Part shown: in pieces, positions 9,271 through 20,557 of the stretch
How the letters are laid out: each line of letters begins with the position of its first letter
Numbering within the stretch: the stretch's first letter is position 1
Source of the DNA: Phallusia mammillata
Taxonomy: Eukaryota > Chordata > Ascidiacea > Phlebobranchia > Ascidiidae
NCBI GenBank assembly: GCA_003260075.1
Contig: QLIY01000876.1
Span: forward strand, 1,880-65,879
Length of the DNA: 64,000 bases
Direction: 5' to 3'
Notes under the pieces: model-generated
Database searches by the model: none
Told to the model about the DNA's origin: nothing
Seen by the model: the letters and a program-made list of their open reading frames with translations, nothing else
Position numbers and translations under genes: made by a program

Positions 9271-10360
9271 GGTTCTCAACCAGGGCCCATGATCATGAAA
9301 CAATTTCACTTTTTCTGTTTTGTTGAATTACATTTTTTCCTCTTTCTTTTCCATTTTTGATGATTTTCCCGTTTTTCTGCTTTTAGTATTACCCAAGCTT
9401 CTAAAACATCAATTTCTTATTGATCAAATCACCGCACTCGTTTTAGTTACATACCTAGTCACTTTATTTGACTTTGCATGCTCGCTTATATTACCGTGTC
9501 ACAAGCTTTCATCAAGCGATAGAAAATAAACGAACCGAATTGCATAATTAACCACTGCGTAAAGAGATTTCGGGTCTCTATCCTGACAAGTACATGACCT
9601 AATTGGAGGTTAAGAACGGTAGTTTCTGTATAATTTGTACGGTTCGTCTTGAGAGTTAAGACTCCGAGTCATGAAGCAAACACGTTGTAAAACAATCAAT
9701 CTTGCAAAACAGCATTGGGGGAGCAGTTGTTGAAAATTTATGCCGACTCATGGCACGAAGTCCACATGTCGACTATGACTCGACACATTCTCGTGGGAAA
9801 AAACAAACAAACAAATTTGCACGTGACTTCACAAAACTTTACATACCGCAACCTTTTCATTTCTGAGTCCATAGGCGCCGAGTTTTACGAAAATACAAGG
9901 TGGCTAACTAAAAATATGACGCAGCCACTAGATCTCAAACTTGAAGCCCAACAAACTTGCAATAGAATGGAACGTTCGTCAAAATGAAATAAAACGAAAT
10001 GTTTGAAATAAGTTAACATATGTACATATATAAATATATATATTTCAATTTTGGAACACGTTGCTCTAACGTTGATTGTTTTTTTAGCATCGTTCAAAAA
10101 ATGTTTCGTCAAGTTGTTGCTGCTTTATTTCACCCGAGATGACCATTTATTGTTGTGTGCTAACAATTGGGAGTTTGACGTCATAAAGAAAGTACAAACC
10201 AAACCTTGTTGTAGTTTTAAGGAACGTTTTGTGGCCTTGTTTTCATAGCAAAATCTGTGCTGATTTTCTTTTTACGATGTTTCGTGCAAAACCAATCAAA
10301 ATATCCACGGTGGCCGCCACCGTGATTTACGAACCCAAGATGGCGGCGCCACCCCGCCAC
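9271..10360. other. Spacer; one hAT-like end, otherwise unassigned
   Basis: GGTGGTTCTCAACCAGGGCC at 9269-9288 resembles the left end of CAGTGGTTCTCAACC hAT-type elements, but I could not find a matching right end. The rest is AT-rich with short frames lacking any recognised domain. At 10306-10324 a palindrome, CACGGTGG-CCG-CCACCGTG, precedes a GC-rich patch (10296-10380) unlike its surroundings. Confidence 0.4.
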
Positions 10361-10365
10361 CGCCT

Positions 10366-10475
10366 ATTTGGCCGAATGGCCTAGCGCGCCTGACCCACAT
10401 GTACAGACATAAAAAACCTTGATCGGGATTCGTCCCGGGAGTGTCCTGGGTTCGAACCCCGTTAAAAAAAATTAT
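10366..10475 (+). repeat. tRNA-derived SINE-like sequence
   Basis: TGGCCGAATGG at 10369-10379 fits an RNA polymerase III A box, and GGTTCGAACCC at 10449-10459 fits a B box. The text after the A box (cctagcgcgcctgac) resembles the D arm of a Leu/Ser-type tRNA. The A-to-B spacing, about 70 nt, is longer than in a normal tRNA, no closed acceptor stem is visible, and an A-rich stretch follows at 10464. This suggests a tRNA-derived short interspersed element rather than a working tRNA. Confidence 0.5.
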
Positions 10476-10682
10476 GACTCTTACTTGCAACCAGAGTTTC
10501 ATACCTGGTTACGTTATATCGGAACAGAGCGAAACAGTTTTTTTCCCCCGTACCGTAATTCATTGTGGGCATTTACCATGACAGAGTTGATTAAAATTTT
10601 ACGTTGTCGCGCCATAACAATAAATAAAACCTAATCAATATTACATTTGTCGGGATCCGGCCCGTCGGCCGTAGTTTGGTAA

Positions 10683-10762
<80 letters not shown>
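10683..10762. repeat. Homopolymer of 80 G
   Basis: Uninterrupted G from 10683 to 10762. The left flank, GGCCCGTCGGCCGTAGTTTGG, resembles a transposon end (compare 'cgggccgtaggttgccc' at 27009). No obvious duplicated flank. It is more likely a sized gap converted to G than a true tract; see findings. Confidence 0.9.
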
Positions 10763-10763
<1 letters not shown>

Positions 10764-11212
10764 GAGGTAAACATGCAAAATCGACAAAGTGGGTAAAAAT
10801 GTGTTTGCAAAAAAGTTCAGCCTATCCAGTATTCCAGTCTGCTACTACGTAAAAACTCTGCCTATTTCTGTCACAAGAACATTCATTTGTCAACAAAGCT
10901 GTTTGAAACACACTTTGAATTGCATGCATCTAATATTTAATAAAAAATATATATTATCAGTAAATAACAAACAATAAACGAGTTCAATACCAGGATTTAT
11001 CAATAGTTAAGTAAAAAGTCATTTTAGTTCCATAAAAAATAAACAGATGGTAATGTAATTTTGTTGTTGTTTTTGCTGAGTTGAGGTTACAATGAAAACA
11101 GACTTTTACCATGCCAGAATTTATAAAAATAAAACATGATATGTGTCATATAATGCACATTTTAAGCATTAAATACGTTTAACAGTAGCAATAAGGAAAA
11201 AAGAAAAATATT

Positions 11213-13052
11213 TTAAATTCCAGCATTGACACCAACAGGAACTGATGTAACATCAGAAGGGGTGACATCATAACCTAACTTTTTCATATCTCTGGTTACA
11301 ATGTTCAAACAAACCTGTTAAATGAAAAAATGTATCTGTAAATGGTCATAAAATAATGACAATTTGGTTATTGAACAAGCAATTGCTTTTTATATTAAGT
11401 TTGATACTAAATCTATAAACAATATTATTACACATGTTTCATTATTGACCTTTACATGTCCTTGGGATCTGACTCGTGTTACATCTCGTCCTTCACCCTG
11501 TGAAACCACTTTAGGATCAACAAACTCGGGCCTTCTTCCCATAAACCAACTGAAAAAGTATAAACATACAGATTATGTGGGGTTTATCACACATTATTTA
11601 TAACCAGAATATATATTTCCAACAAAACATTTCATCCTCTTTAAACTTAAAATTGAAATAAATATTAACAAAACCTTTACAAAAGTTAACTTGGAGGCCC
11701 ATATCATGTTTTGCATGCCTGTGGAAAATCTAGTTTGGTAAATATGACTGGCACTACCAAATCTGCTTGACACCCCTGTTCTATAAAACATTGGCCTATC
11801 ATTTTAGAATACAAGAAGTATAAAGCTTTTACCTTGTAAATTTTTGAAATCTGGAGGTTGAGACAGGAACATACATTGGAATGTCAAGTTCATGTTTTCC
11901 GGGAGTAATCGGTATGTGGACAGATCCATATCCCCTTACTATTTCCCTCCCAAAAGCATCTGGACCATAACAACTGATTACAAGTTGAGGCCCTAAAAAG
12001 AAAGCACATCTATTTCTATTCATTTTTTTGCAGTTCAAAGTGGAAACAAGGTTTTGGTAGATATTGGTGCCTAAAAAAACTAAAATACGGCAGAGTGCAT
12101 CAGTACTATAAATTTATTAATGCATCATATTAATGCATTTGTTTTACTATATCATGCCATGAGTTAAAGTTGCTGGAGTATCATACTAAAACCATTCGTC
12201 ACATTAGCTTGAAAATCATATCTCTACCTTCTTTCTTATTAGTCTTTTAAAAGTCTGCTCAGCTTTGACAACATTACAAGAGTTTTAAACATGAGTATGA
12301 CAATAGTCAAAAATTATAGAGCAGTAACTTTAGACAAACAGAGGAAAACCAAATAATTTGCAGATTATTTAAGTGCTTACAGCCATATGGATTTGTGCTT
12401 TTGTATGTTACATTTAAAGGAAAATTCCAAACAAACAACTGGCGCTCATCATGACTTTTATGCGTAAACTGAGAAATTCCTTCCTCCAAACCACTGGTCA
12501 CCACCCAGTCCTGGCCATGGACAAACATAAAGCGACAGTACAGTTCATCACAGTCTGGAAACTGTAAAACAGAGCAGAATTTTAACACACTGTTGAAAAA
12601 TATACAATCTTTCAGACCATCCTGCTTTTTAGGTTTACACTTGTTTGTGTAAAGAGAAAATTTCCAATCCTTGAGACCTGGGCCGTCTATAAGACTATCA
12701 TACTAAATCAACATGTAACACAATAACTCCAAAATAAGGACAGGGGTTATTAAGTTTGGCATTAATTGCTAAATAGTTTTAAAATATTTAATAAATGTAT
12801 AAGGTGGCAGAGTGGTGTAAAAAAATACACTTTCAGGTTTATAATTTAGTGTGCTTATTCACTGACAAACGCGCAATACGCTCAACTATAAATTGCCACT
12901 ATCAAAAATGTAATTAAAGTCACATTAAAGAAATGTTTGAAAACACTCACTAAAGCGGGTTTAAAAAAAGCCTAGTAACTTACTTCAGCTGTCTTAATCT
13001 GACCGTTTGCCATTACCAAAAATACGGCGGGATTGGGATTGACCCCAGTCAT
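11213..13052 (-). CDS. B9D1: B9 domain-containing protein 1 (B9D1), 5 exons, 203 aa
   Basis: Component of the MKS/B9 complex of the ciliary transition zone, which gates membrane proteins into cilia. Exons in transcript order: 12984-13052, 12381-12561, 11833-11992, 11450-11549, 11213-11314 (612 nt, in frame; human B9D1 is 204 aa). Exon 1 gives [19 protein letters not shown]. Later hallmarks are [78 protein letters not shown] and [16 protein letters not shown]. These span the C2-like B9 domain, which fills nearly the whole protein. All five borders are GT-AG. It implies an organism with cilia. Complete gene, no anomaly seen. Confidence 0.95.
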
Positions 13053-13966
13053 TTCCAACTCGGATGTAATTGATGATGATGATAAATTTGTAAAAAGACA
13101 CTGATTTCAGAACTTGCTACACTAACATGAGCAACCTTGGTTTCGCCCGTTTCATTATAAGGTGTAAAGAACTTAAACGAACATTTTTAAAATAGTTTTG
13201 TGTAAAAACATTTGAAAGAATGTGGTTGACAGGTTATTGTTTGCAAAATATCCGCAGCTATAAAATCGTAAAATTAATGTTTTTAGTTTTAAAACGGTTA
13301 AATAATTTAAAATTTATTCTATATTAAATAAAATTTAGTAAAAACAACTATCAAAAGTATTGTGACAAAAAAATTAAAAGATTTCAAGTTGAAAGGTGTA
13401 ACCTGTGGCCATATTGCATGCTTCAACATTTTTCCTGAAGTTGCGGATTAGAACAATCACTCGTCATGGATAGTGAATTTAGTATTAACTAACCAAACTA
13501 TATTATTCATATCATATTTAACACCAAAGCACCTACTCCAGCAATTTTATAGCTGCAATATTACAAGTATTAGCATTGGTATAAAATTATAATCGAAACT
13601 TAAGAAATTAATTAAATATAAATCCGGCTCTAGCGAGTAAACGATCCCAGCTAGCGGGATTTTTCCACCGGTTTACAATCCATTCATTATTGGCTGTTAT
13701 CCTAATTCTGCAGCAAATTATTTTTGGGCTGTTGTTGCATCGTGATTGTAAACTTGCCAACATTGAAAAAGCGACAGTTAAAAAGACTTAATCTTGTTTT
13801 TAACCAGTACAATCAAAAAATATCATTCAACAAAAAATGCTGATACATTATTGCGCATGGTAGGTGAAATGCATAATATTACATTTTATTGTGCACATAC
13901 TGCAAAACAGAATTAAATTGACAAGTACGAATCAGTTTGGCAGCGTTTGACAAAATTAGGTCAGTT
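13053..13966. other. Intergenic, nothing recognised
   Basis: AT-rich spacer between the B9D1 start and the 3' end of the GPCR gene. No domain-bearing frame, no clear repeat ends. Confidence 0.5.
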
Positions 13967-15580
13967 TCAAATACGATCGCCATTCATGTCTGTGGTTTCT
14001 TGGTTCAGTGATACAAAACCTAACACCCGCTTCCTTAAAAAACCCCAATAACGAAACGAATATATAAAAGGATTGATTGCGCTGTTGATAGGCAAAAGAA
14101 TAAGAGTTAGCAGCGAAAAACGACCCTGCCAGATATTCATGTAACTGTGGTAGTCGCAATTTTGGTCAGTGTACGTGGTAGACTTAACAAAGTGAAAAAG
14201 CGACAAACCACACAAGGGCACCCAGCAAAGAAAATCAGTTGCAATTATTATAATGATACGCATCTGCATATTGCGATCTTCGCGACTGCGGCGGTCAGAC
14301 AAGTTCTTGTTTGGGTCTATGGTCGGATTGCGGCAAGGCCAACAACACCATCGAGATGCAAATTCTCTTTGACGTATAGTTTGTCGCCATACAAACGTAT
14401 AAGCAAGCAAAATGTAGAGGAAAGATAAGGTGTTAAACATTACCACAACGAGAGTAAAGAAAGCTGAACGGTTTGTGTGTGTTACAAAATACTTTGCCGT
14501 GCACACACTCTGTTCGTTGTAGTACCCGAAGAACTCTGGCTGATCGTCAGCATCAAATATATCCAAGTTACGACCGATTTGCAGGAGTTGCAACCAATCA
14601 GGTTCATTCGATACTGAATAACTGCTGGCTATTTGTGATCCGCAGTTCGTGTCGATGAAGTCGTTCACTTTGCGCATTACAGCCACAAGGTAGTCGTAAT
14701 GCATATCAGTCTGTTCAAAGCATTTAACAGATTTAATCTTAACAAAGTTGTCGAATATGACGCGCACGCTTTCGAATGGTAAAAACGGCACAACAGCATA
14801 AACACTCCAAACCACCCATGCTAATATAGTTACAAACACCGCTGTTTTGAATTGTTTGCGATCTTCCCGGAACGGCGAAGCAACGCTGTCAAGCCGAAAA
14901 GATGTGATGATCACCAACATGCTGACCGACATCTGGCTCGACACAAAAGAGATCACTCCCATTGCAGAACAGGTCGAACTTGAGAGCCACTTGTAGCGAT
15001 CATCGCTGCTGTATTCATGGTCATGATGTCGATGTGCGAGACCGTACATCGCTATATATGTTCCCATTAGAAAGTCAGATACTGCCAGGTTAAGCACTAA
15101 CCATCGGTGCACTTTTTCTGTTTTTGCAAGTTTTTTGAAGTTGCGTACTAATAAAGGAGCACAATGAGCAATCACGGCGATGTTTCCGAACACAGCCGAT
15201 ATTGCAAAGCACCATACGATCCCCTGGACGATAGCTTTATGTCCCAGGGCATCAAAACTGTTGTGATCGCTTTCCGATAAAGTATCCGGCACTGCACATG
15301 CATGATTTCTGTCAGTACACACTCCAGCATCTAAAATACTGACATTTACTCCTTGTATTCCATCTCGAACGGCACAGATTAAAACAGGCGATGATTGGGA
15401 TTTCTGCAGGTGAACGTCGGCCAGCTGTTGGTATTTATTGCAGTCCGCTCTGCGCCATGCAAAGTCGTGCCAGTTTGCATCCAGTGGCTTAGCGCGTGGC
15501 GTTGCATTAAAAGTGATGTTGCCCGTATCAGTTGCGTTTTGTGATATACACAACGTGGCATCTTTCCACACATGACTCAT
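13967..15580 (-). CDS. Intronless class A 7TM receptor, LGR/relaxin-receptor-like, divergent
   Basis: Rhodopsin-like G-protein-coupled receptor of 537 aa. Predicted membrane helices: about 116-142, 159-181, 203-228, 245-266, 373-398, 441-465 and 487-508. FGNIAVI (helix 1), LNLAVSDFLMGTYI (helix 2) and LLPINSAINPFIYSF (helix 7, NPxxY) are the pattern of the glycoprotein-hormone/relaxin receptor group. The extracellular head is only ~115 residues with three N-glycosylation sites (N15, N21, N25), no leucine-rich repeats and no clear signal peptide. The second extracellular loop is very long (about 267-372). The usual E/DRY at the end of helix 3 reads FRL (ITSFRLDSVASPF). Cys204 and Cys360 could form the usual loop disulfide. 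An upstream exon encoding more ectodomain is possible but not seen. Ligand unknown. Confidence 0.85.
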   Translation of the reverse strand: MSHVWKDATLCISQNATDTGNITFNATPRAKPLDANWHDFAWRRADCNKYQQLADVHLQKSQSSPVLICAVRDGIQGVNVSILDAGVCTDRNHACAVPDTLSESDHNSFDALGHKAIVQGIVWCFAISAVFGNIAVIAHCAPLLVRNFKKLAKTEKVHRWLVLNLAVSDFLMGTYIAMYGLAHRHHDHEYSSDDRYKWLSSSTCSAMGVISFVSSQMSVSMLVIITSFRLDSVASPFREDRKQFKTAVFVTILAWVVWSVYAVVPFLPFESVRVIFDNFVKIKSVKCFEQTDMHYDYLVAVMRKVNDFIDTNCGSQIASSYSVSNEPDWLQLLQIGRNLDIFDADDQPEFFGYYNEQSVCTAKYFVTHTNRSAFFTLVVVMFNTLSFLYILLAYTFVWRQTIRQREFASRWCCWPCRNPTIDPNKNLSDRRSREDRNMQMRIIIIIATDFLCWVPLCGLSLFHFVKSTTYTDQNCDYHSYMNIWQGRFSLLTLILLPINSAINPFIYSFRYWGFLRKRVLGFVSLNQETTDMNGDRI

Positions 15581-18500
15581 CGCCTAAAACAATCAGCTGA
15601 CTAGGCATTACGCTGTTTTTGAAAGAAATGTTTAATCGTTTATCACAACTATTAAAAACAGACAACACGGTTTTGAAGACCGGCGTTTTTCTGTGTAATC
15701 CTCGTTTCGAAAACTTAGCCTCAATACTAGGGCTACCATGCAGCCATTTCTAAACTATTGTCCTGGAAGCTCTAGTCCAATGACTGCCCAGACAGAAAAT
15801 TGCCTTTTAACGTTAAGCAGCACCTGTCCATAACAGCACAGAATATTGTTTTACAGCATGTAATCGGATCTAAATCACTATTTTCACCCACAACTAAAAA
15901 ATACTCTTATAGTGCCTGATAATCAACTTTCTATGTATAGCTAGTAGGCTACTGTGTCATTTTGACGTCAGGGCCTCCATTTAACTTTCTTGAGCTATAT
16001 CCCATTGTCACTTAATTGATTTTAAATTTCATAACAACGCATTACAGGACCTGGTAAGTACACTTATGATACGTTGTCGGAAACGCCACGCTTAACATTT
16101 GAATGGATTCATGCAACTCGATGAAAACTTGACTGGACATGACATCATATAGCCAAAAAGGCAATTGGCAAAGTCACACTGCAGTGGCAACGTCTGAATC
16201 CAAAAACGTCTCGAAGAAAATCTTTTGCAACTAAAAAGGTACGAAGAAGTTTGATCTGAAATTAAACAAGCGTACATAGCACTTAGTCAGCGTATGATGC
16301 GGATGATATTTATTTGTTTACGTTACACAGTGCTACCTTTAAACTGAGGACGCAGACTGAGGTTGGACTCAAAACAGGTTTTTGTTGGATACCACCTCTT
16401 GACTACCCAAACATTTTTTCAACTGCATACTGTTTTTATTAAGCTTAATACACGTTATTCATCGGCTCTGTTAAAGATTGTACGTTGAGCTGCAAATATC
16501 ACAAAAACTATATTTAAACAGCCCAACTATGACTATAAACTTTCATGCGCCTGTATTAACATGGTCATTTCGGTTAGCTCTGCATTGCAACATTCCGCAT
16601 AGCTTATTTAAGCCCACCTAGTCACAAAATTGTATGCATCTGGTTTACAAATTGTATGAGCGTCGTTTAATTTGTCTGGCCGTGGACTCATCGGACGTGG
16701 TGAAGCATTATGAAGGAATTAGCAGCGCAATTAATATTTTACCAGGATATTTAATGCGCCCATTTTTGGAGGACCATCAACACTAAAAGCTGTGGTATTA
16801 TTAGTGATTTATCTTGTCATTGATTGGCGTGCGCAGTGCAATTTTTCATTCATTGCCTCCGAGCGTTTATCAGGTTCCGTACAAAATTTGTAACGAATAG
16901 ACAATTGGTCTATACTTCTTGGTGTCGAATTAAAGTCAGTGGCGTTCAGCATCCAAAATCAGTAAGTTTTTATAAATAATGTCTGTGATGTGCCAAGTGC
17001 AAATTTTCGGGAGAAGGGGAAAGTCCAACAAACGGGTATACAAATCGATGCGCTCTTTACTTGCATTTGTCAATCATACAACGTAACACGTATTTTTAAC
17101 CATCCCTTTAAAATGATCATTTCTATCAACAGGGGTTGTGTGGTCAAATGTTTTAGCGCTCACAAAATCGATCGGTAAATGATGTTTGTGTCGTTTATAT
17201 CCCATGCAACAACCAAAGGCATTGCGTTAACACGAGTTGCATTTTCAGTTGCATACCGCTGACCTTGACCAAACATTAAATATTTAAAGGGTTATTGATT
17301 TTTACTTTCGCTGTTTTTAACAATAAGACATACGACAGATTGTCATGGTAATTTATACTTTGCATGATGCAACAGCTTTAAAGACATGTTCCTGTTTTTA
17401 TCATAGCAGTATATTGTTTCAAAACATGTTTTATTGTAGTGCTTAAATGAAGTTTATAAACCTCAAAATAGTTGTCATGCATTCACGTAAAAATGTCAAC
17501 ACGCCTCGATATAGGTCAGTTCATATACATCGACATATGTTATAACGAATTCTGTCTTCAAAACATCCGAAATGTTTCAAACAAAAAAGATAACAACTAA
17601 TATGCGATATTTTGAAGTCTTACGACCAGAAGTTGTTTACAGCGCTCCTTATATGCCTTTTCTAAGTCTTTTTGGCTGAAAGTTCGCAAGGTGTGCCAAT
17701 ACTATTTTCCGCAAATTAACTTTAGTTTCATATGATGCCTACGCTCCAGTTTGTCAATCTACATCAACCTATTTCTGCTACAAATAACAATTTAAATAAT
17801 GGTGATTTTCCGTCTGTCTCGCGGTGACACATTTCGCTAACCGCCAATTAATGCGATAATTATATACCAAACATTCTGTCCACCCTGTCTTTCCTTAGGC
17901 ACACATACAGAAACCTTCCGACATTCTAAGCCTCGCATTTGCAGTTTATCCATCATGGTTATACAATACTACTCTTTATCGATCAGCAATTTTTTAGTTC
18001 GCTGCATCTGATTGCATCACACGGTCCGCACCGGAATGGGAGATCAGCTGCACCTCTTATCTCTGTTAGCTAATTGGAGCATCGCCACGTCCCCAGTCCG
18101 CTATTAATCACCATGCATTTCAACGCCGCATGATTAATTTGCCTTTAGGGGTCGTAATTTTAAATATTAGGCTTATACCTGATGCTGATTATACAATGTG
18201 ATTACTTAAAGGATTTTGAGGGGAAACGGGCGGCAAACACATCAGTGTTATAAAAAGCCAATACAGTGTTTTAAATTTGAAATTTGATTTTAATTACTTG
18301 CACCAAACGCCACAAACTAGTACTAATAAAAATAGTCGCATTTGTTACAATACTCCCTGATTTGGCCTCGGTAAATTAACATTATATTTGTACATTATAT
18401 GTGCACTTCCATAGACGCCATTTTTGGTCTTCGTGCAAACTTTTTGAAGTAATTTTAGTCATTATGGTATCAATTAAGCCGTCACATTATCTGTTGAGAC

Positions 18501-20557
18501 ATGAAGCAGACATGTGTAGTTCTCCCATGAAATAATTCAGAAGTATTGCCTATTCAACTGTTTCTCAACTAAAACTGGTCTACATTGCTTCCAAATTACA
18601 CCGGCTTTATATAGCCGACTTACAATCCATACTTTATAACTTGTGGTAGTTTCAGAGTTGAACGGAGACAAATCGCGTTTTCCGCCACGCTGAATTACAA
18701 CTACGTATTGATTTTTCGCGTTCTACTGTTATGTAACAAACAAATTACCTTTTGATTGTTGTTCAAGATTTTTGTACATACTTTTTAACCTTTGCCACAG
18801 CTTCTGGACGTGCATCACATTTCGTTAGCAGAACATTGGTAATAAATGAAAATGATTCGTCTAATTACAGAAAATGCATTACGACTGTTTTATTTCAACC
18901 TTGTTTAATTTATGCTTTTTTTTGGTTGAGTTGAAGAGACATATAACTTACATAATGCCTATTTTAAACCATCGTTAACTTTGCTGGGCCACGAAAAATT
19001 TAAATGTGTCCATAACGATATTTTTCACATGCTTCCTGCTATACAACAACACATGAAACTCAATGCTTACTACGGAACTGTTTTTCTTCTTTACGTCGCT
19101 TGTAATACTTAGTTACGTCGCAGCAATTTTAATGCGGTAAGTTAGCAACAAAACAGCGATTATTTACTGAGTATAATGATTTAGGGCTTACTTTTCTAAA
19201 AAGTATTTGAAAACCCCCGGTTGTACGCGTGTCATTAAGCACAACAAGTTTTATGATGTAATAAATTTGTTAACAATTTGCCTCACAAGGAATTGTTTGT
19301 TGAACGTTTATTGAGTTTTTTGTTTGTTTTATGTGCAGGACCTGATCGTTCAGACTTCACGCGGGAATCGACAAGAAAACCCAGTGCCATATCACGTTTA
19401 AAAGAGGCATATGGCAGCCGTAAAATCGATGCGTAAAACTCGAAGGTAAAAGCTGAATAATTGGTATTTTCTTGTCTAGAATTGGTCATCGCTAATTGCG
19501 TTGCGCAACTAATTTGCTTTTGAAAAGCGTGTAACCAGTTTTGACAGGTTTCTCAGGTTACATTAGGGTGCTAGGCCAAATCACTGTTAAATATGCATTC
19601 AATGGCAAAGGCAAATCGTTTAAATTTTAGAAACACGTCAAAACAAAAATAACAATTATGGTTTTTCTGTACGACCGTTGGCAATGTTGTTTGGAGTTAA
19701 AAGTAGCAATGGGCCGAGCCGAACAATAAGCCGAGTACTCGGTACCAAACATTACAATTTTTGATGCTCGGTGCTCGGCCGAACAGTTGGACAAACTGAC
19801 CGGGACATTAAATTTGCATATTTATGCCCTGCTGACATACCAAACTAGTGTTCGAAAGGGTATCCAAGATCAAAAACTACTTTTTTAAAAACGTGAAAAG
19901 TTGATGGACAACGCGTACACTTATAGGGCCTGTACAGCTCAATGAACCGCTGATGACGCAAGGGATCTTGAAACGCTACAAAACTAGCTTGGAATTGGAA
20001 ATGTTTGTGACGTCACAATGCACCGAGGATTAATTTGAGATGCTCAGTGTTCGACCGAACAGTACATTTGCAGTTTCGGCTCTCCCCAAGTTAATAGAAA
20101 TCCGGTATGGTGTTGTTAACATGATGAAATATTGTGTGTCAATAATAATGATGTTCCCGCCGTTCTTTCAGCTGCCGCCAAACACAAAAACAAACCCACT
20201 CATCATTAGCGCGAGAGCGTGTGAAAACATGTCGACATGCGCAATTGTTCACAATTAAGATTGTTTCAAGTAAACGACCGTATGCATATTTATGGCTTTG
20301 TATGTTACCCGCATTTTTATGGTTGCACAATCACTGTAGTATGTATGCACAGGTAGTTCGTATTTGTTTTCTAGTTCGAATTGCATTCTGGCGATACGCA
20401 AAATGTTGCAAAAAGCAAAATAAAGTAAAATGAGTTTTTTAGTTTTTTTTTTGGTTGTAAAGTATCAAAATATGTTACATTAACATTACTCATAGTTTCT
20501 CAGTGCAAAGTCTTTGAAAACTTTTTTTGGAAATCCGGTATTGATTTTGAGGCAATC
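15581..20557. other. Gene-poor spacer of about 5 kb
   Basis: Between the divergently placed GPCR (minus) and the receptor subunit (plus). No frame here has a recognisable domain and no splice-linked exon series was found. It should contain the promoters of both genes. The only repeat I could define is the GC-richer inverted-repeat segment at 19690-20092, listed separately. Confidence 0.5.
19690..20092. repeat. Inverted-repeat element with CTCGGTGCTCGGCCGA blocks
   Basis: The left end, 'gggccgagccgaac', and the right end, 'gcagtttcggctctcccc', are roughly inverted copies. The interior holds GATGCTCGGTGCTCGGCC and, near 20005, GTTTGTGACGTCACAATGCA followed by a GAGATGCTCAGTG block. A ~105-bp piece of the same family lies at 7697-7802 inside the first hAT element. 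I could not find a clean target duplication, so the superfamily is open. Confidence 0.55.
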
